From Micromonospora sediminicola (GTDB taxonomy: Bacteria > Actinomycetota > Actinomycetes > Mycobacteriales > Micromonosporaceae), in assembly GCF_900089585.1 (NCBI RefSeq), contig NZ_FLRH01000004.1, positions 1,419,001 through 1,483,000 on the forward strand: a DNA stretch of 64,000 nucleotides, written 5' to 3'. Positions 32,123 through 41,700 of the stretch are shown in pieces (the stretch's first letter is position 1; each line of letters starts with the position of its first letter). Made by a program: the position numbers and the translations under genes. Under the pieces are notes generated by a model, which was given only the letters and a program-made list of their open reading frames with translations, had not been told where the DNA came from and searched no databases.

Positions 32123-33280
32123 TCAGCGCAGGCCGCAGGTGGCCACGAACGCCTCGCCGTCCCCGCCGAGCGCCAACTGGCCGCCCGCGGCCGTACCGAC
32201 CGCCGCCTGGCCCGCGCCGAGCGTCACCACACCGACCCCGTCGTCCACGGTCAGCTTGCCGGACCGGCAGAGCACCACCCGGGGGCCGGGCAGCGTCAGT
32301 CGCACCCCCGGCGACCCGACGGCCACCTCCACCCGGTGCAGAGCGAAATCCTCCACCGGCACCGGCCAGGTCAGCACGCCGGGCGCCACCGGCTCCGGCC
32401 GCACCACCGGGTCGGCCAGCACCTCGAACCGCAGCACCCGCACCAACTCGTCCACGTCGACCCGCTTCGGGGTCAGCCCTCCGCGCAGCACGTTGTCGCT
32501 GGCCGCCATGATCTCCACACCGGTGCCGCGCAGGTAGGCGTGCAGGTTGCCGGCCGGCATCCAGATCGCCTGGCCCGGCGCCAGCCGGACGTGGTGCAGC
32601 AGCAACGCCACCACCACGCCCGGGTCGGCCGGATAGCCGACGGCCAGCGCCCGCACCAGCGCCGCGTCCGGCGAGGTCGAGCCGGCGGCCGCCGCCGACA
32701 CGGCCGCCACCAGCCCGGCGCGCTCCGCGTCCGGCCAGCTCAGCAGCGCGCGTACGGCCTCCCGCAGGCCCGCCGGCCCGGTGCGCAGCGCGGCCACCAC
32801 CGGCTCCAGCGCGGGTACGCCGAACGCGGCGATCGCCGCCGCCGACTCGGCCGGGTCACGGAAGCCGCAGAGCGCGTCGAACTCCGAGAGCGCGACCAGC
32901 AGCTCCGGCTTGTGGTAGGGGTCGACGTAGTTGACCCGCCCCACGTCCGCCGCGTGCCCGGCCCGCGCCTGCTCGGCGTCCGGATGGGCCTGCAGGCTCA
33001 GCGGCGCGTCCGCGGCCAGCACCTTCAGCAGGAACGGCAGCCGGGTGCCGAACCGGCCGACCAGCCGCTCGCCGAGCCAGTGCCCCGGCTCGGCGACCAG
33101 CAGCTCGGTCAGGCTGACCGGACGGCCGTCCCGGTCCACCGTGGCCGGGGCGCCCGGGTGGGCGCCCAGCCACAGCTCGGCCTCCGGCCCGTCGCTCGGC
33201 ACCGGTCGCCCCTGCAACGCGGCGATCGCGGTCCGCGAGCCCCAGGCGTAGTCCCGGATCCGCCCCTGCAACAACTCCAT
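32123..33280 (-). CDS. manA: Mannose-6-phosphate isomerase, class I
   Basis: ManA interconverts fructose-6-phosphate and mannose-6-phosphate, feeding GDP-mannose for glycolipids and wall glycans. The 385-residue protein has the zinc-site motifs LQAHPDAEQA and YHKPELLVAL. It also has the PMI type I signature around MPAGNLHAYLRGTGVEIMAA and the conserved RGGLTPKRVD. ATG 33280 begins MELLQGRIRDYAWGS, the typical start. It follows the CDF transporter gene by three bases and belongs to the same operon as the SIS-domain gene, as near Rv3255c-Rv3256c. Confidence 0.95.
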   Translation of the reverse strand: MELLQGRIRDYAWGSRTAIAALQGRPVPSDGPEAELWLGAHPGAPATVDRDGRPVSLTELLVAEPGHWLGERLVGRFGTRLPFLLKVLAADAPLSLQAHPDAEQARAGHAADVGRVNYVDPYHKPELLVALSEFDALCGFRDPAESAAAIAAFGVPALEPVVAALRTGPAGLREAVRALLSWPDAERAGLVAAVSAAAAGSTSPDAALVRALAVGYPADPGVVVALLLHHVRLAPGQAIWMPAGNLHAYLRGTGVEIMAASDNVLRGGLTPKRVDVDELVRVLRFEVLADPVVRPEPVAPGVLTWPVPVEDFALHRVEVAVGSPGVRLTLPGPRVVLCRSGKLTVDDGVGVVTLGAGQAAVGTAAGGQLALGGDGEAFVATCGLR

Positions 33281-33283
33281 CGG

Positions 33284-34303
33284 TCAGCTCCCGGAACGCC
33301 CGGCCACCTCGTCGGCCGCCGGCGCGTCGGTGGTCGCGGCCTCCGGCACGGCCGTGTCGGCCGCCTGCCCGGTGCCCGCCCGCTCCGCGGCCGCGCTGTA
33401 GATGTCCGGCTCCAGGTAGATCACCCGGGCGATCGGCACCTCGCGACGGATCCGCGCCTCGACCGCGTTGATGCCCCGGGCCAGCTCCTCGGCGCTCTCG
33501 CAGGCCGGCACGGCGATCTTGGCGGCCACCATCAGCTCCTCCGGGCCGAGGTAGAGCGTCTTCATGTGGATGATCCGCTCGACCTCGGGGCCACTGGTGA
33601 CGGCCTGCTCGATCTTGGCCAGCTCGCCGCGCTCCGCGCCCTCACCGAGCAGCAGGCTCTTGGTCTCGATCGCCAGCGTGATCGCGATGATCACCAGCAG
33701 CACACCGATCATCGCGGTGCCGGCGGCGTCCCACATGCCGTCGCCGGTGATCAACGTCATGCCGACGCCGAACAGCGCGAAGACCAGACCGACCAGGGCG
33801 CCGAAGTCCTCCAGCAGCACCACCGGCAGCTCCGGGGCCTTGGCCCGGCGGATGAACCGGACCCAGGTCTGCTTGCCCCGCACCAGGTTGGACTCCTTGA
33901 TCGCGGTGCGGAAGGAGAAGCCCTCCATGACGATCGCGGCCAGCAGCACCACCACCGGCACCCACTGCCACTCCGTGATCGCGTGCGGGTCGGAGGCCTT
34001 GTGGTAGGCCTCGTAGAGCGCGAACAGGCCACCGAGGCTGAACAGCACGATCGCCACGATGAACGCATAGATGTAGCGCTCCCGGCCGTAGCCGAACGGA
34101 TGCTGCGGCGTCGCCTCCCGCTTGGCCCGCCGACCGCCGATCAGCAGCAGTCCCTGGTTGCCGGAGTCGGCCACCGAGTGGATCGACTCGGCCAGCATCG
34201 ACGACGAGCCGGTCAGCAGGAACGCGATGAACTTGGTGACGGCGATGCCGAGGTTCGCCGCCAGGGCGGCGACGATCGCCTTCGTGCCCCCGTTTGCGCT
34301 CAT
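33284..34303 (-). CDS. Cation diffusion facilitator family transporter
   Basis: A 339-residue CDF transporter that would export divalent metals (zinc, cobalt or similar) in exchange for protons. The first membrane helices carry SSMLAESIHSVADSGNQG, which holds the metal-site histidine and aspartate pattern. Five or six helices are followed by a cytoplasmic domain and an Ala/Glu-rich tail. ATG 34303 is chosen since GAGGCGGGGA precedes it; the earlier in-frame ATG adds an unlikely basic octapeptide. The gene lies inside the SIS-manA operon; metal specificity is not readable. Confidence 0.92.
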   Translation of the reverse strand: MSANGGTKAIVAALAANLGIAVTKFIAFLLTGSSSMLAESIHSVADSGNQGLLLIGGRRAKREATPQHPFGYGRERYIYAFIVAIVLFSLGGLFALYEAYHKASDPHAITEWQWVPVVVLLAAIVMEGFSFRTAIKESNLVRGKQTWVRFIRRAKAPELPVVLLEDFGALVGLVFALFGVGMTLITGDGMWDAAGTAMIGVLLVIIAITLAIETKSLLLGEGAERGELAKIEQAVTSGPEVERIIHMKTLYLGPEELMVAAKIAVPACESAEELARGINAVEARIRREVPIARVIYLEPDIYSAAAERAGTGQAADTAVPEAATTDAPAADEVAGRSGS

Positions 34304-34331
34304 TCCCCGCCTCGCTCGATGCCGCACGTGC

Positions 34332-35525
34332 TCACTGGTTTGCCAGCTCCTTCATTTCCGTGACGGCCGGTACGGCCATCGGGTCCAGCCCGTGTGCCAG
34401 GGCGAGGTAGATCGAGGCGAAGTCGGGGACCGCGACCAGCGAGGCGAGCCGCTCCAGGGCGGAGCCGCCCTCGGCGGTGACCACGTCGCAGCGCACCCCG
34501 CGCCGCTCGGCGAGCGTCTGCACCGCGTCCGCGCGGCGCTCCTCCACCGCCAGCGGCTCGTCTGTGTCGTCGTCGGCGTTGAGCCCGCCGTCGCGCAGCA
34601 GCACCAACCGCAGCCGGGTGCCGTCGGGGTCGTCGTCGCCCGGGTCGGCGAAGATGTCCCGCTCGCCCTCGGCCAGCCCACCGAAGACACCGTCGAGCAG
34701 GCCCACCCGACCTCGGCCGGCCTCGCCCAGCGCGCCGGTGACCACCGGATAGCGGGCGTTGGCGGACAGCGTGTCACCGAACCGGCGGGCGGCCACGGTG
34801 GCCAGCGGGGACGAGCCCCAGACGATCGGGATCGACCCGGACAGGCCCAGCGCCAGCGACTTCGCCGGGTTGACGAAGGACTCGGCGGTCGGCCGGCACC
34901 GGTCGGCGTCGGCGTCCAACCGGGCCGCCGTCTCGGCCAGGTCCGCCTCGTTGACCTTCACGAGCCCGAGCGTACGGGCGGCGAGCAGGACCGGCACGGT
35001 GAGCGCCCAGAGGCTGGCCCGGGCCGGGGCGCGCCGGGGCACCGGGATGAACGGCGCCCGGGCCCGCTCGGCCACCGACTGGAGTTGCGAGTCCGGCGCG
35101 CCGACGGCGACCAGCCGGGCCCCGCGCCGGTGCGCCGCCTCGGCCGCGCCCAACGCCTCGGGGCTGCGGCCGGACGCGCTCACCGCGATGACCACGTCCG
35201 CCGCGCCCACCCAGCCGGGCACGCCGGCGCTGCGGTGCGGAATGACCGGCACCGGGCAGCGCGGACCGGCCACGGTCGCCAGCACGTCCCCGGTGCGCCC
35301 GGCGGTGCCGATGCCGGCGATGACCACCGCGCGGGGGCGGCCGTCGTCGGCGAGCACGGACAGGTTCGCCTCGGCCGCCAGCGCCGCCGACTCCCGCACC
35401 TGGGCGCCCGCCGAGGCGGTGAACCGCAGCATCCCGCCCGGATCGCGCTCGGACAGCAGCGCCGGATCGTCCAGCAGGGCCTCGTCCGCGTGCCGGTGCC
35501 CGCTGACCCCGGCCGTACCCTCCAT
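34332..35525 (-). CDS. SIS-domain phosphosugar isomerase-like protein
   Basis: A 397-residue protein with an N-terminal SIS domain (VVIAGIGTAGRTGDVLATVA, then VIAVSASGRSPEALGAAE) and a C-terminal half like bifunctional phosphoglucose/phosphomannose isomerases. The position next to manA matches Rv3256c. It probably acts on sugar phosphates, but the second-domain catalytic residues are not obvious and activity is uncertain. ATG 35525 overlaps the stop of the Trm112-like gene by one base (TGATG). Confidence 0.85.
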   Translation of the reverse strand: MEGTAGVSGHRHADEALLDDPALLSERDPGGMLRFTASAGAQVRESAALAAEANLSVLADDGRPRAVVIAGIGTAGRTGDVLATVAGPRCPVPVIPHRSAGVPGWVGAADVVIAVSASGRSPEALGAAEAAHRRGARLVAVGAPDSQLQSVAERARAPFIPVPRRAPARASLWALTVPVLLAARTLGLVKVNEADLAETAARLDADADRCRPTAESFVNPAKSLALGLSGSIPIVWGSSPLATVAARRFGDTLSANARYPVVTGALGEAGRGRVGLLDGVFGGLAEGERDIFADPGDDDPDGTRLRLVLLRDGGLNADDDTDEPLAVEERRADAVQTLAERRGVRCDVVTAEGGSALERLASLVAVPDFASIYLALAHGLDPMAVPAVTEMKELANQ

Positions 35526-35728
35526 CACCGCGACGACCCGCCACGCGCGTCGTCGGCGGGACCGCCGCGCGCCTCGTCCAGGAGCAGCACCGGGACGTCG
35601 TCGCGCACCTCGAAGACGCGGCCGCACTCGGTGCAGGTGAGCGTCTGCGCCTGCGCGTCGTAGTCGAGCGGGGCGTGGTGCGTGTCCGGGCAGGCGAGGA
35701 TCTCGAGCAACTGCGGGTCCAGGGCCAC
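35525..35728 (-). CDS. Trm112-family small zinc-binding protein
   Basis: A 67-residue protein: ALDPQLLEILACPDTH, LTCTECGRVFEV and DDVPVLLLDEA are the hallmarks of the Trm112/YcaR family. These act as partners or activators of methyltransferases or are linked to envelope sugar metabolism. Cysteines in ACPDTH and CTECG form the putative zinc site. GTG 35728 has AAGGAG 7 bases upstream. It is the first gene of the Trm112-SIS-CDF-manA operon. Confidence 0.88.
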   Translation of the reverse strand: MALDPQLLEILACPDTHHAPLDYDAQAQTLTCTECGRVFEVRDDVPVLLLDEARGGPADDARGGSSR

Positions 35729-35910
35729 GGCGCGGCTCCTTCCACGTATGTGGTCTCACCGGTCGGCGGTGCCGTCCGGCGCACGCGATCTTATCGGCGA
35801 ACCGGCCCCGGCACCGGGCCCCGTTCGGCACCCGGCGACCGGCCCCGCGACCGGGTCACGCCGCCATCACTCTTCGTCACGGTAACCCCGGGGACCCGTC
35901 GGGTTCCGGC

Positions 35911-36903
35911 TCAGTCCGGCATGCGGGGCAACACGCTGGTGGCGTCCGCGCCCCCGGGGGCCGGCGGGGCGGGGGCGGGGGCCACGTCCCCGGCCGCCGG
36001 AGAGGTGGGGGCGGCAGCCGTCGGCGCCCCGTACACGTTGCCGGTCGGCCGGGGCGGCGTGGCTCCGCCGTACACCGTCGGGGCGGGCCCCGGCGTCCCG
36101 GAGCGGTAGGTGGTGCTGCTGCGCGGCAGTGGAACCGGCGGATGGTCGGCCGCCGGCACGGCGTCCGAACGGTCCGCGCGGCTGCGCCGCACCAGCAGGA
36201 CGATCAGCGCGGCGCCGACGAGCACCAGCCCGATGCCGAACCACATGATCATGGAACCTCCGAAGGACGAGTCGTCGGCCGCGGCGGCGGGGTCGACGGC
36301 GGCAACGACCGGCGACGTGCTCGCCGTCTCGGCCGGAGTGGTCACTGCCGCGCTGGGCGTGGGGGTCGGCGAGGGCTTGCGGGAAGGGCTCGCGCTCGGC
36401 GTGGGCTGCGCACCCACCAGCCGGGCCGACCGGCCGGCCCGGCCGAGCACCTGGCCGTTCGCCGCGCTCGCCTCCCCGGCCAGCTCCAGCCGCCCACCGA
36501 CGGCGCCGTCCGCGAAGGCCACCCGGTAACGCACCGTGGCGCCCTTGCCCTTGCACAGCGGCCGGTCGACCGCCGCCACCTGGGCGGTGGCGACCGCGCC
36601 CCCGCCGCCGGAGACCGGCACCGGCGTCCACCGGCGACCGACCGCCACCTCCACCCGGACCTGGTCCGCGCGCAGGCCCTCGACCCGCAACCCGAGCGCG
36701 GTACGCAGCAGGACGCAGCCCTCGGTCCGCTTCCGCACCTCGATCGCCACCACGCCCGGTGACCCACCGGCGGTGAAGCTGGCCGCCGAGCGCAGCCCCA
36801 CCCGGTCACCCTCCGCCAGGGCCGGGGAAGCCGGGGCGGCCACCAGGCCACCCAGCAACGCGCCGACCGTGGCCCAGCGCGCCGCGTGCCGCCTCACCGA
36901 CAT
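35911..36903 (-). CDS. Secreted/membrane-anchored protein with Pro-rich tail, function unknown
   Basis: A 330-residue protein with a signal peptide (residues 1-30, ending ASPALAEG). An extracellular domain of about 150 residues with two cysteines (in EGCVLL and PLCKGK) follows, then a Ser/Thr/Pro linker. A membrane helix lies near residues 208-230 (MIMWFGIGLVLVGAALIVLL), followed by RRSR and a Pro/Ala/Thr-rich cytoplasmic tail of about 95 residues. No sortase motif is present. ATG 36903 follows GAGG. The extracellular part looks like a beta-sandwich by its alternating pattern, but I do not recognise the family. Confidence 0.8.
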   Translation of the reverse strand: MSVRRHAARWATVGALLGGLVAAPASPALAEGDRVGLRSAASFTAGGSPGVVAIEVRKRTEGCVLLRTALGLRVEGLRADQVRVEVAVGRRWTPVPVSGGGGAVATAQVAAVDRPLCKGKGATVRYRVAFADGAVGGRLELAGEASAANGQVLGRAGRSARLVGAQPTPSASPSRKPSPTPTPSAAVTTPAETASTSPVVAAVDPAAAADDSSFGGSMIMWFGIGLVLVGAALIVLLVRRSRADRSDAVPAADHPPVPLPRSSTTYRSGTPGPAPTVYGGATPPRPTGNVYGAPTAAAPTSPAAGDVAPAPAPPAPGGADATSVLPRMPD

Positions 36904-37016
36904 CTCCACCTCACCGTTTCCGTCCCGGACGGGATCCGCCGGTGAGGTTACTACCCGGCCACCCGGGCACCCGCCCATCGAGCGCTCCACATGTGTGCCG
37001 CGACACGCCGCCACGG

Positions 37017-37775
37017 TCAGCCCCGGTCGCCACCCGCCGCGAGCGCTCGGCGGCAGAGCTGGTCCGCCGTCCGGGTCGTCTCCGGAAGCCGGTACCGGGG
37101 CGTCAGGGCCATTACCCGTTCCACCGCGTTCTCCAACCCCATCCGGTGCCCGACGCTGACGAAGACCGGCCTGGTCCCGTCCCGCGTCCGCAGCACCCGT
37201 CCGACCTCCTCGTCGCGGTCGCGCAGCGGCGACCACTCCCCCCGCCGCGGCCCTGGCCCGGTCCAGGTGCCGACCAGCGAGGTCTTCCCGACCCCGATCG
37301 CCGGCAACCCGGTCACCAGACCCAGATGGCAGGCCAACCCGAACCGGCGCGGGTGCGCCACCCCGTGTCCGTCGCAGACCAGCAGCTCGGGGCGGACGGT
37401 GAGCCGGTCCAGCGCCGCCAGCAACGCCGGCATCTCGCGGAAGGCGAACAACCCCGGCACGTACGGGAACGCCGGCCGCCCCACGGCCACCGCCTCGTCC
37501 ACCACGGCGAGGCTGGTCGCGTCCAGGACCGTGACGGCCGCCGCCAGCCGGTCGCCGCTGGTCGCGTACGCGACGTCCAGGCCGGCGACCGTCGCGGGCG
37601 CGGACGGGCCGGGCCCGACCAGGTCCACCCGGAACCGCAACTCCTCCTGTACGCGGCGCGCCTCCGCCTCGTCGGCCGGTGGCCGGTAGGGCACCGTCAC
37701 GACCGCCGCGCCCCGGGCTCGGTCCACCGCGACGTCCGAGTCGTCACCGGACCCGACGCCCGTCGATCCGCTCAC
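37017..37775 (-). CDS. nfi: Endonuclease V
   Basis: Endonuclease V nicks DNA near deaminated bases such as inosine. The 252-residue protein carries the metal-binding Asp in VAGLDVAYA, the wedge motif PYVPGLFAFREMP with its Glu, and the motif VCDGHGVAHPR. It ends with a helical tail. The GTG at 37775 is the longest in-frame start, but it overlaps the DinB-family gene by 32 bases. The GTG at 37700 (just before TVPYRPP) would avoid the overlap; homologs begin near that point, so the true start may be internal. Confidence 0.9.
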   Translation of the reverse strand: MSGSTGVGSGDDSDVAVDRARGAAVVTVPYRPPADEAEARRVQEELRFRVDLVGPGPSAPATVAGLDVAYATSGDRLAAAVTVLDATSLAVVDEAVAVGRPAFPYVPGLFAFREMPALLAALDRLTVRPELLVCDGHGVAHPRRFGLACHLGLVTGLPAIGVGKTSLVGTWTGPGPRRGEWSPLRDRDEEVGRVLRTRDGTRPVFVSVGHRMGLENAVERVMALTPRYRLPETTRTADQLCRRALAAGGDRG

Positions 37776-38250
37776 GGAGCAGGTCGGCGTGCCCGTTGTG
37801 CCGGGCGTACTCCCCGATCGCGTGCACCAACACCTCCCGCAACGTCACGATCCGGTCCCCCCGGTGACCCCTCACCTCCAGGTTCGGCGCGGCGGCCACG
37901 TACCGCTCGGCGAACGCAACCTCGGCCCGCCACGCCGCCCAGGCCTTTTCGACCACGGCCGGCTCGGCGATAGCGCCGGTGAAGGGCTCGTCCGGATCGC
38001 CGGTGGGCCAGATCCGCGCCACGTCCTTGCCGGCCAACGTGCGGCGGAACCAGTGCCGCTCCAGCTCGGCGAGGTGTCGGACCAGACCGAGCAGCGACAT
38101 CGTCGACGGCGGCACCGACCGGCGGGCGAGCTGTTCCGGGGCGAGCCCGGCGCAGGCGAGTTCCAGGGTGAGGCGCTGGTGCTCCAGGTGGGTCATGAGC
38201 AGGCTCCGCTCCCCTTCAGGGGAACCGTCGGAGCGGGGGTGATCCGTCAC
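37744..38250 (-). CDS. DinB-family (DUF664) protein
   Basis: A 168-residue four-helix-bundle protein of the DinB/YfiT superfamily. Likely metal-binding histidines are in LGLVRHLAELERHWF and in LREVLVHAIGEYARHNGHADLLRE. Actinobacterial members include mycothiol-dependent enzymes, but most are uncharacterised. GTG 38250 starts three bases before the stop of the upstream immunity-like gene, and nfi overlaps its 3' end. All three may be co-transcribed, although the first belongs to the toxin island. Confidence 0.85.
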   Translation of the reverse strand: MTDHPRSDGSPEGERSLLMTHLEHQRLTLELACAGLAPEQLARRSVPPSTMSLLGLVRHLAELERHWFRRTLAGKDVARIWPTGDPDEPFTGAIAEPAVVEKAWAAWRAEVAFAERYVAAAPNLEVRGHRGDRIVTLREVLVHAIGEYARHNGHADLLRERIDGRRVR

Positions 38251-38253
38251 GTC

Positions 38254-38700
38254 TCAGGGGTTGGTCGAGGCGATGGTCGGGTCGGCGCCCGGGTCACCGG
38301 CCCGCTGGAGTTGCTCCTCGAACATCACGAAGGTCCGCCGCCGGATGCCCTTGATCAGCGCCGCCTCTTCCGGCGTGTAGGCCCGGTTCTCGGCGATGGC
38401 CTGCTGGGCGATGGCAGCCACGGTCTCGTAGAGTGCGAAGACCGGGCCCTCGCCCCGGAGACTCAGCCCGCGCTCTTCTTCGACTCGTTGCACGAAGCGG
38501 TCGGCCGAACGCACGAAGATCTCCCCACCCGTGGCGAAGATGATTTCGTCGATGATGTCATTGGCGGGGCGCCAGCCGCCGGTGCCACGGTCCAGCCGCC
38601 AGGCAGCGAGTCCACCGTCAGCCGTCGGAACGATCTTGACGGGGTTGTCGTAGTAGTCGTAGTAGCCGGCAAGGCCGAGGCTGTTCGCCGCTTCCGTCAT
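38254..38700 (-). CDS. Presumptive immunity protein of the adjacent polymorphic toxin
   Basis: A 148-residue soluble protein of no family I recognise. It begins with a tyrosine-rich stretch (AGYYDYYDNP) and has a beta-rich half and a helical C-terminus. Its ATG overlaps the toxin stop codon (ATGA), the usual position of an immunity gene. Its tail AYTPEEAALIKGIRRR resembles the toxin's own tail TLSVEEAAIRKGIAQR, in a gap-free alignment of about 34 residues. GC is 62-68 %, below the surrounding 72-75 %. The immunity role is inferred from position. Confidence 0.7.
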   Translation of the reverse strand: MTEAANSLGLAGYYDYYDNPVKIVPTADGGLAAWRLDRGTGGWRPANDIIDEIIFATGGEIFVRSADRFVQRVEEERGLSLRGEGPVFALYETVAAIAQQAIAENRAYTPEEAALIKGIRRRTFVMFEEQLQRAGDPGADPTIASTNP

Positions 38701-41700
38701 CTCTGCCCACCACTCATGCTCGACTGGAGGGCAGCCCAGAAGTGTTCGCGCTGCCGCTGAGCGATGCCCTTCCGGATCGCCGCCTCCTCGACGGAGAGGG
38801 TACGTCGCTCACTCCCGGACACCGCCTCCAGGTCACGCCACACCTCGAACAACGAATGCTCCCATTCCGCAACGTCGTCCATGGCTGCAAGGTGAAGTCG
38901 GAACTCGGCGATGTGCCCGGTTGAGGTTCGCAGCGAGAACTGGATGTCTCGATAGCCGCTGTCCTGGGGTTTGCGGAATCGATCCTCGAAGTCCGCTATC
39001 TGAACACGGGGATCGGTGCCCAGACTCGCCAAGCCTGCGTAGAGATCGTTCAGTGTCTGGTACGACACCCTGCCCGCGGCGAGGTCCCGGAGGCGGGCGG
39101 CATTTCCGCCGCTCCGCGCGATCTTGTCCTCGGCTCGTACACGGTCCTTGGGGCCGGGCCGCGGCTTGTACTCGGCCCCGTTCGCCGACCGCTCCGCCAA
39201 CTCACGTCCCAACGAGTCCAGCTCGCCCTGCGCTATCGACGCCGCCCGATAGAGCTGATCCAGATACTGCTTCTGGTAACGCGAGTCGACAGAACGCGCT
39301 CTGTCGAAACCCGGTTGAAGGGCCACAGGGCGCTCAGCCTCGAATCGCTCGCTCACGCTGATCTGCGCCGGTGTCAGGGGCGTCGGTTCGATCGGAGGTG
39401 TGGGAGCCGCGGAGACGGCTTCGGCGCCACGCCCACGAATCTCATGCAGGACGTCGTCCAGGACGTCGATCGCCTTCTGGTGGCTTGCCAGGTGATGCAG
39501 CGTGACCGGACGCGCGGTCAGGGAATTGGCGAGTGTGGGCGTCGCGAGCATCATCCGGACCAGGTCGGGCCGCTCCGCGAGCTGCCGTACCAGCGTCTCG
39601 GCCAGCAACTCCTCCCGCCGCGGCGGCGCCTCCCAACTCTGGTCGAGCATCCGCTGCACGCGCGGGTCCGCGAACAGCCGCTTCAGGTCGGCGGCCGCGC
39701 TCTCCTCCAACCCCGGCACCAGCCGTCGTAGCGTCGGCCCGTCGGCGTGCTGGGCCAACTCCAACGGCGTCACCCCGACGGCGAACGCGTCGTCCAGGCT
39801 GCCGCTCGTCGCCAGCGCGTCCCGGACGTAGATCCCGGCGGCGAAGCGGGCCGCGTGTGCCTCCCGGTGCGCCCGACGGATGTCAGCCGGATCCGGCTCG
39901 ACCGGTGGCGCGCTGCCGGGCGGCGAGGTGTCGGTCGAGCGGTGGAAGGTGGTGGACTCGCCGAGCAGGTGGACCCGGTTGAAGTCGGGTGGGTTCCCGC
40001 CGTCGGACGGCGGTGGGTCCGGCGGGCGTGGCGGCGCCGGCCGGGGCGAGGGCTCGGGCAGGACGTTGAAAGTGCCGGGCGGCCGGCCGGCGAGCGGCAT
40101 CGGACGGCCGTCCGGGCCGAGCACCAGCGCGTCGACGCCGACCACGTTGCCGGCGAACGGCGTACCGCCGTGCCGGTAGAGCGGTTGGTCGGCCACCGCG
40201 CCCGTCTGCGGGTCCAGATAGAGGACTGTGCCGTTCTGGTTCAGCGCCACCCAGGCGTGCGAGCCGCCACCCTCGAAGCTGGTGATGAGGAACGCGTAGC
40301 TGCCGTGGCCCCCCGCCGCCAACTGCGCGTGCAGGTCCCGGTAGCCGCCCTCGACCAGCGTCCGCCGGGCCGCACCGGTGACGCCCGGCCGACCGGGCGC
40401 GGTCAGGTTCTGGAAGCGTCCGCCGGTCGTCTCCTCGACCCGCAACGGGCCGTCCACCTCGCCGCCCACCGGGCGGCGGACGTCTCCCGCCAGGTAGCCG
40501 TCGAACGTACGCGGAGCGGCGACCCGCGGCCGGGCGTGCATCCAGGTGTCGTAGAACGAGAGTGTGCAGTCGAGGCAGTTGATGCCCCGCGTGGCGTCCG
40601 CGCTCGGCCCGCCGTCGTTCGCCAACCGGAACCATCCGCCACGCCGGGGGTCGGCGGTGCGCACCACGCTGCCGTCCGGGTTGCGCGGCATCTGCCGTTC
40701 GAGGTCCGTCTGGTGCAGGGCGAGCGGGGGCCGGAGACCACCACGAATGCCGTAGGGGCGGGACTGGTCGACCGAAGGAGGATGGCGGTTGCCGGTGAGC
40801 GCGGAGTGGTCGGGCGTCTCCACCGCGCCGAGGGCCAGGTCGGCCACGTCGTCGTTGATCCGGTAGAAGTCGAGGTCGTCCTCGACCATCACCCGCTCCG
40901 GCAGGCGTTGGCCGGCGCGCACCGCCTCGGCCTCGTCGACCGCCCGGTAGTGCAGGCGTTCCCGCAGGCGGCCCTCCCGCACATGCTGATCGGCAAGGTG
41001 ATGCTGACCAGCCAGGCGAAGCTCGTGTCCACGGGCCAGGAGCCAACGCGCCGCCTCGTAGTGCTGCTCGGCTAGGTCCCGCAACTCCTTGATCTGCGCG
41101 TGGCGCCTGTTCTCCTCGTGCAGGGTCCGCTGCGATTGCAGATAGCCCTGGTAACGCCGTCGGTCCAGACCCTCGCGGTCGGCCGCCACGCGCGCGGCCC
41201 GCTGCTGGGGAGTCTCGCGATGCGGGGGGTGCGCGTCGAACGGACCGGGGCCAGGCATCGGGGAATCAGCGGTGGGACGCGGTGGCGCCAACGACTCCAG
41301 CAACGGGAAGCGTGGATTCGGCACCGGCCGGGGATCCGGCCAGGCACCGGGCGTGGCCGGGTGCGGCCCGACCTGCGGGTGAACCGGTGGGGCCGGCAAG
41401 GAACCGGGGTGTGCGCCACCGACTCCCGGGCCCGGACGGTCCAGCGCCGACGGCGCGGCGGGGTGCGCGGCGTCAGCCGCCGGTGGCGGTGGCGGTAGCG
41501 GGGACAACGTCGTCGGCGCCGCCGCCGCGTGCACCGGCGCAGCGGGGGACGGACCACTCACGTCGACCGCCGCTGGAGGCGGGCCGGTTCGCAGCTCGGT
41601 CGCAGCGGTGACCGACGAGCCGGCGGCGGGCACCTCCACCGCGACCGAGGAGAGCGTCGGGCTCGTCGCGACGGCCGGGCGCGCCGAGTCGCTGGTCGGG

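Noticed and set aside
35911..36903. LPXTG sortase substrate
   Set aside because: There is a membrane helix followed by a long tail, but no LPXTG-like motif before the helix.
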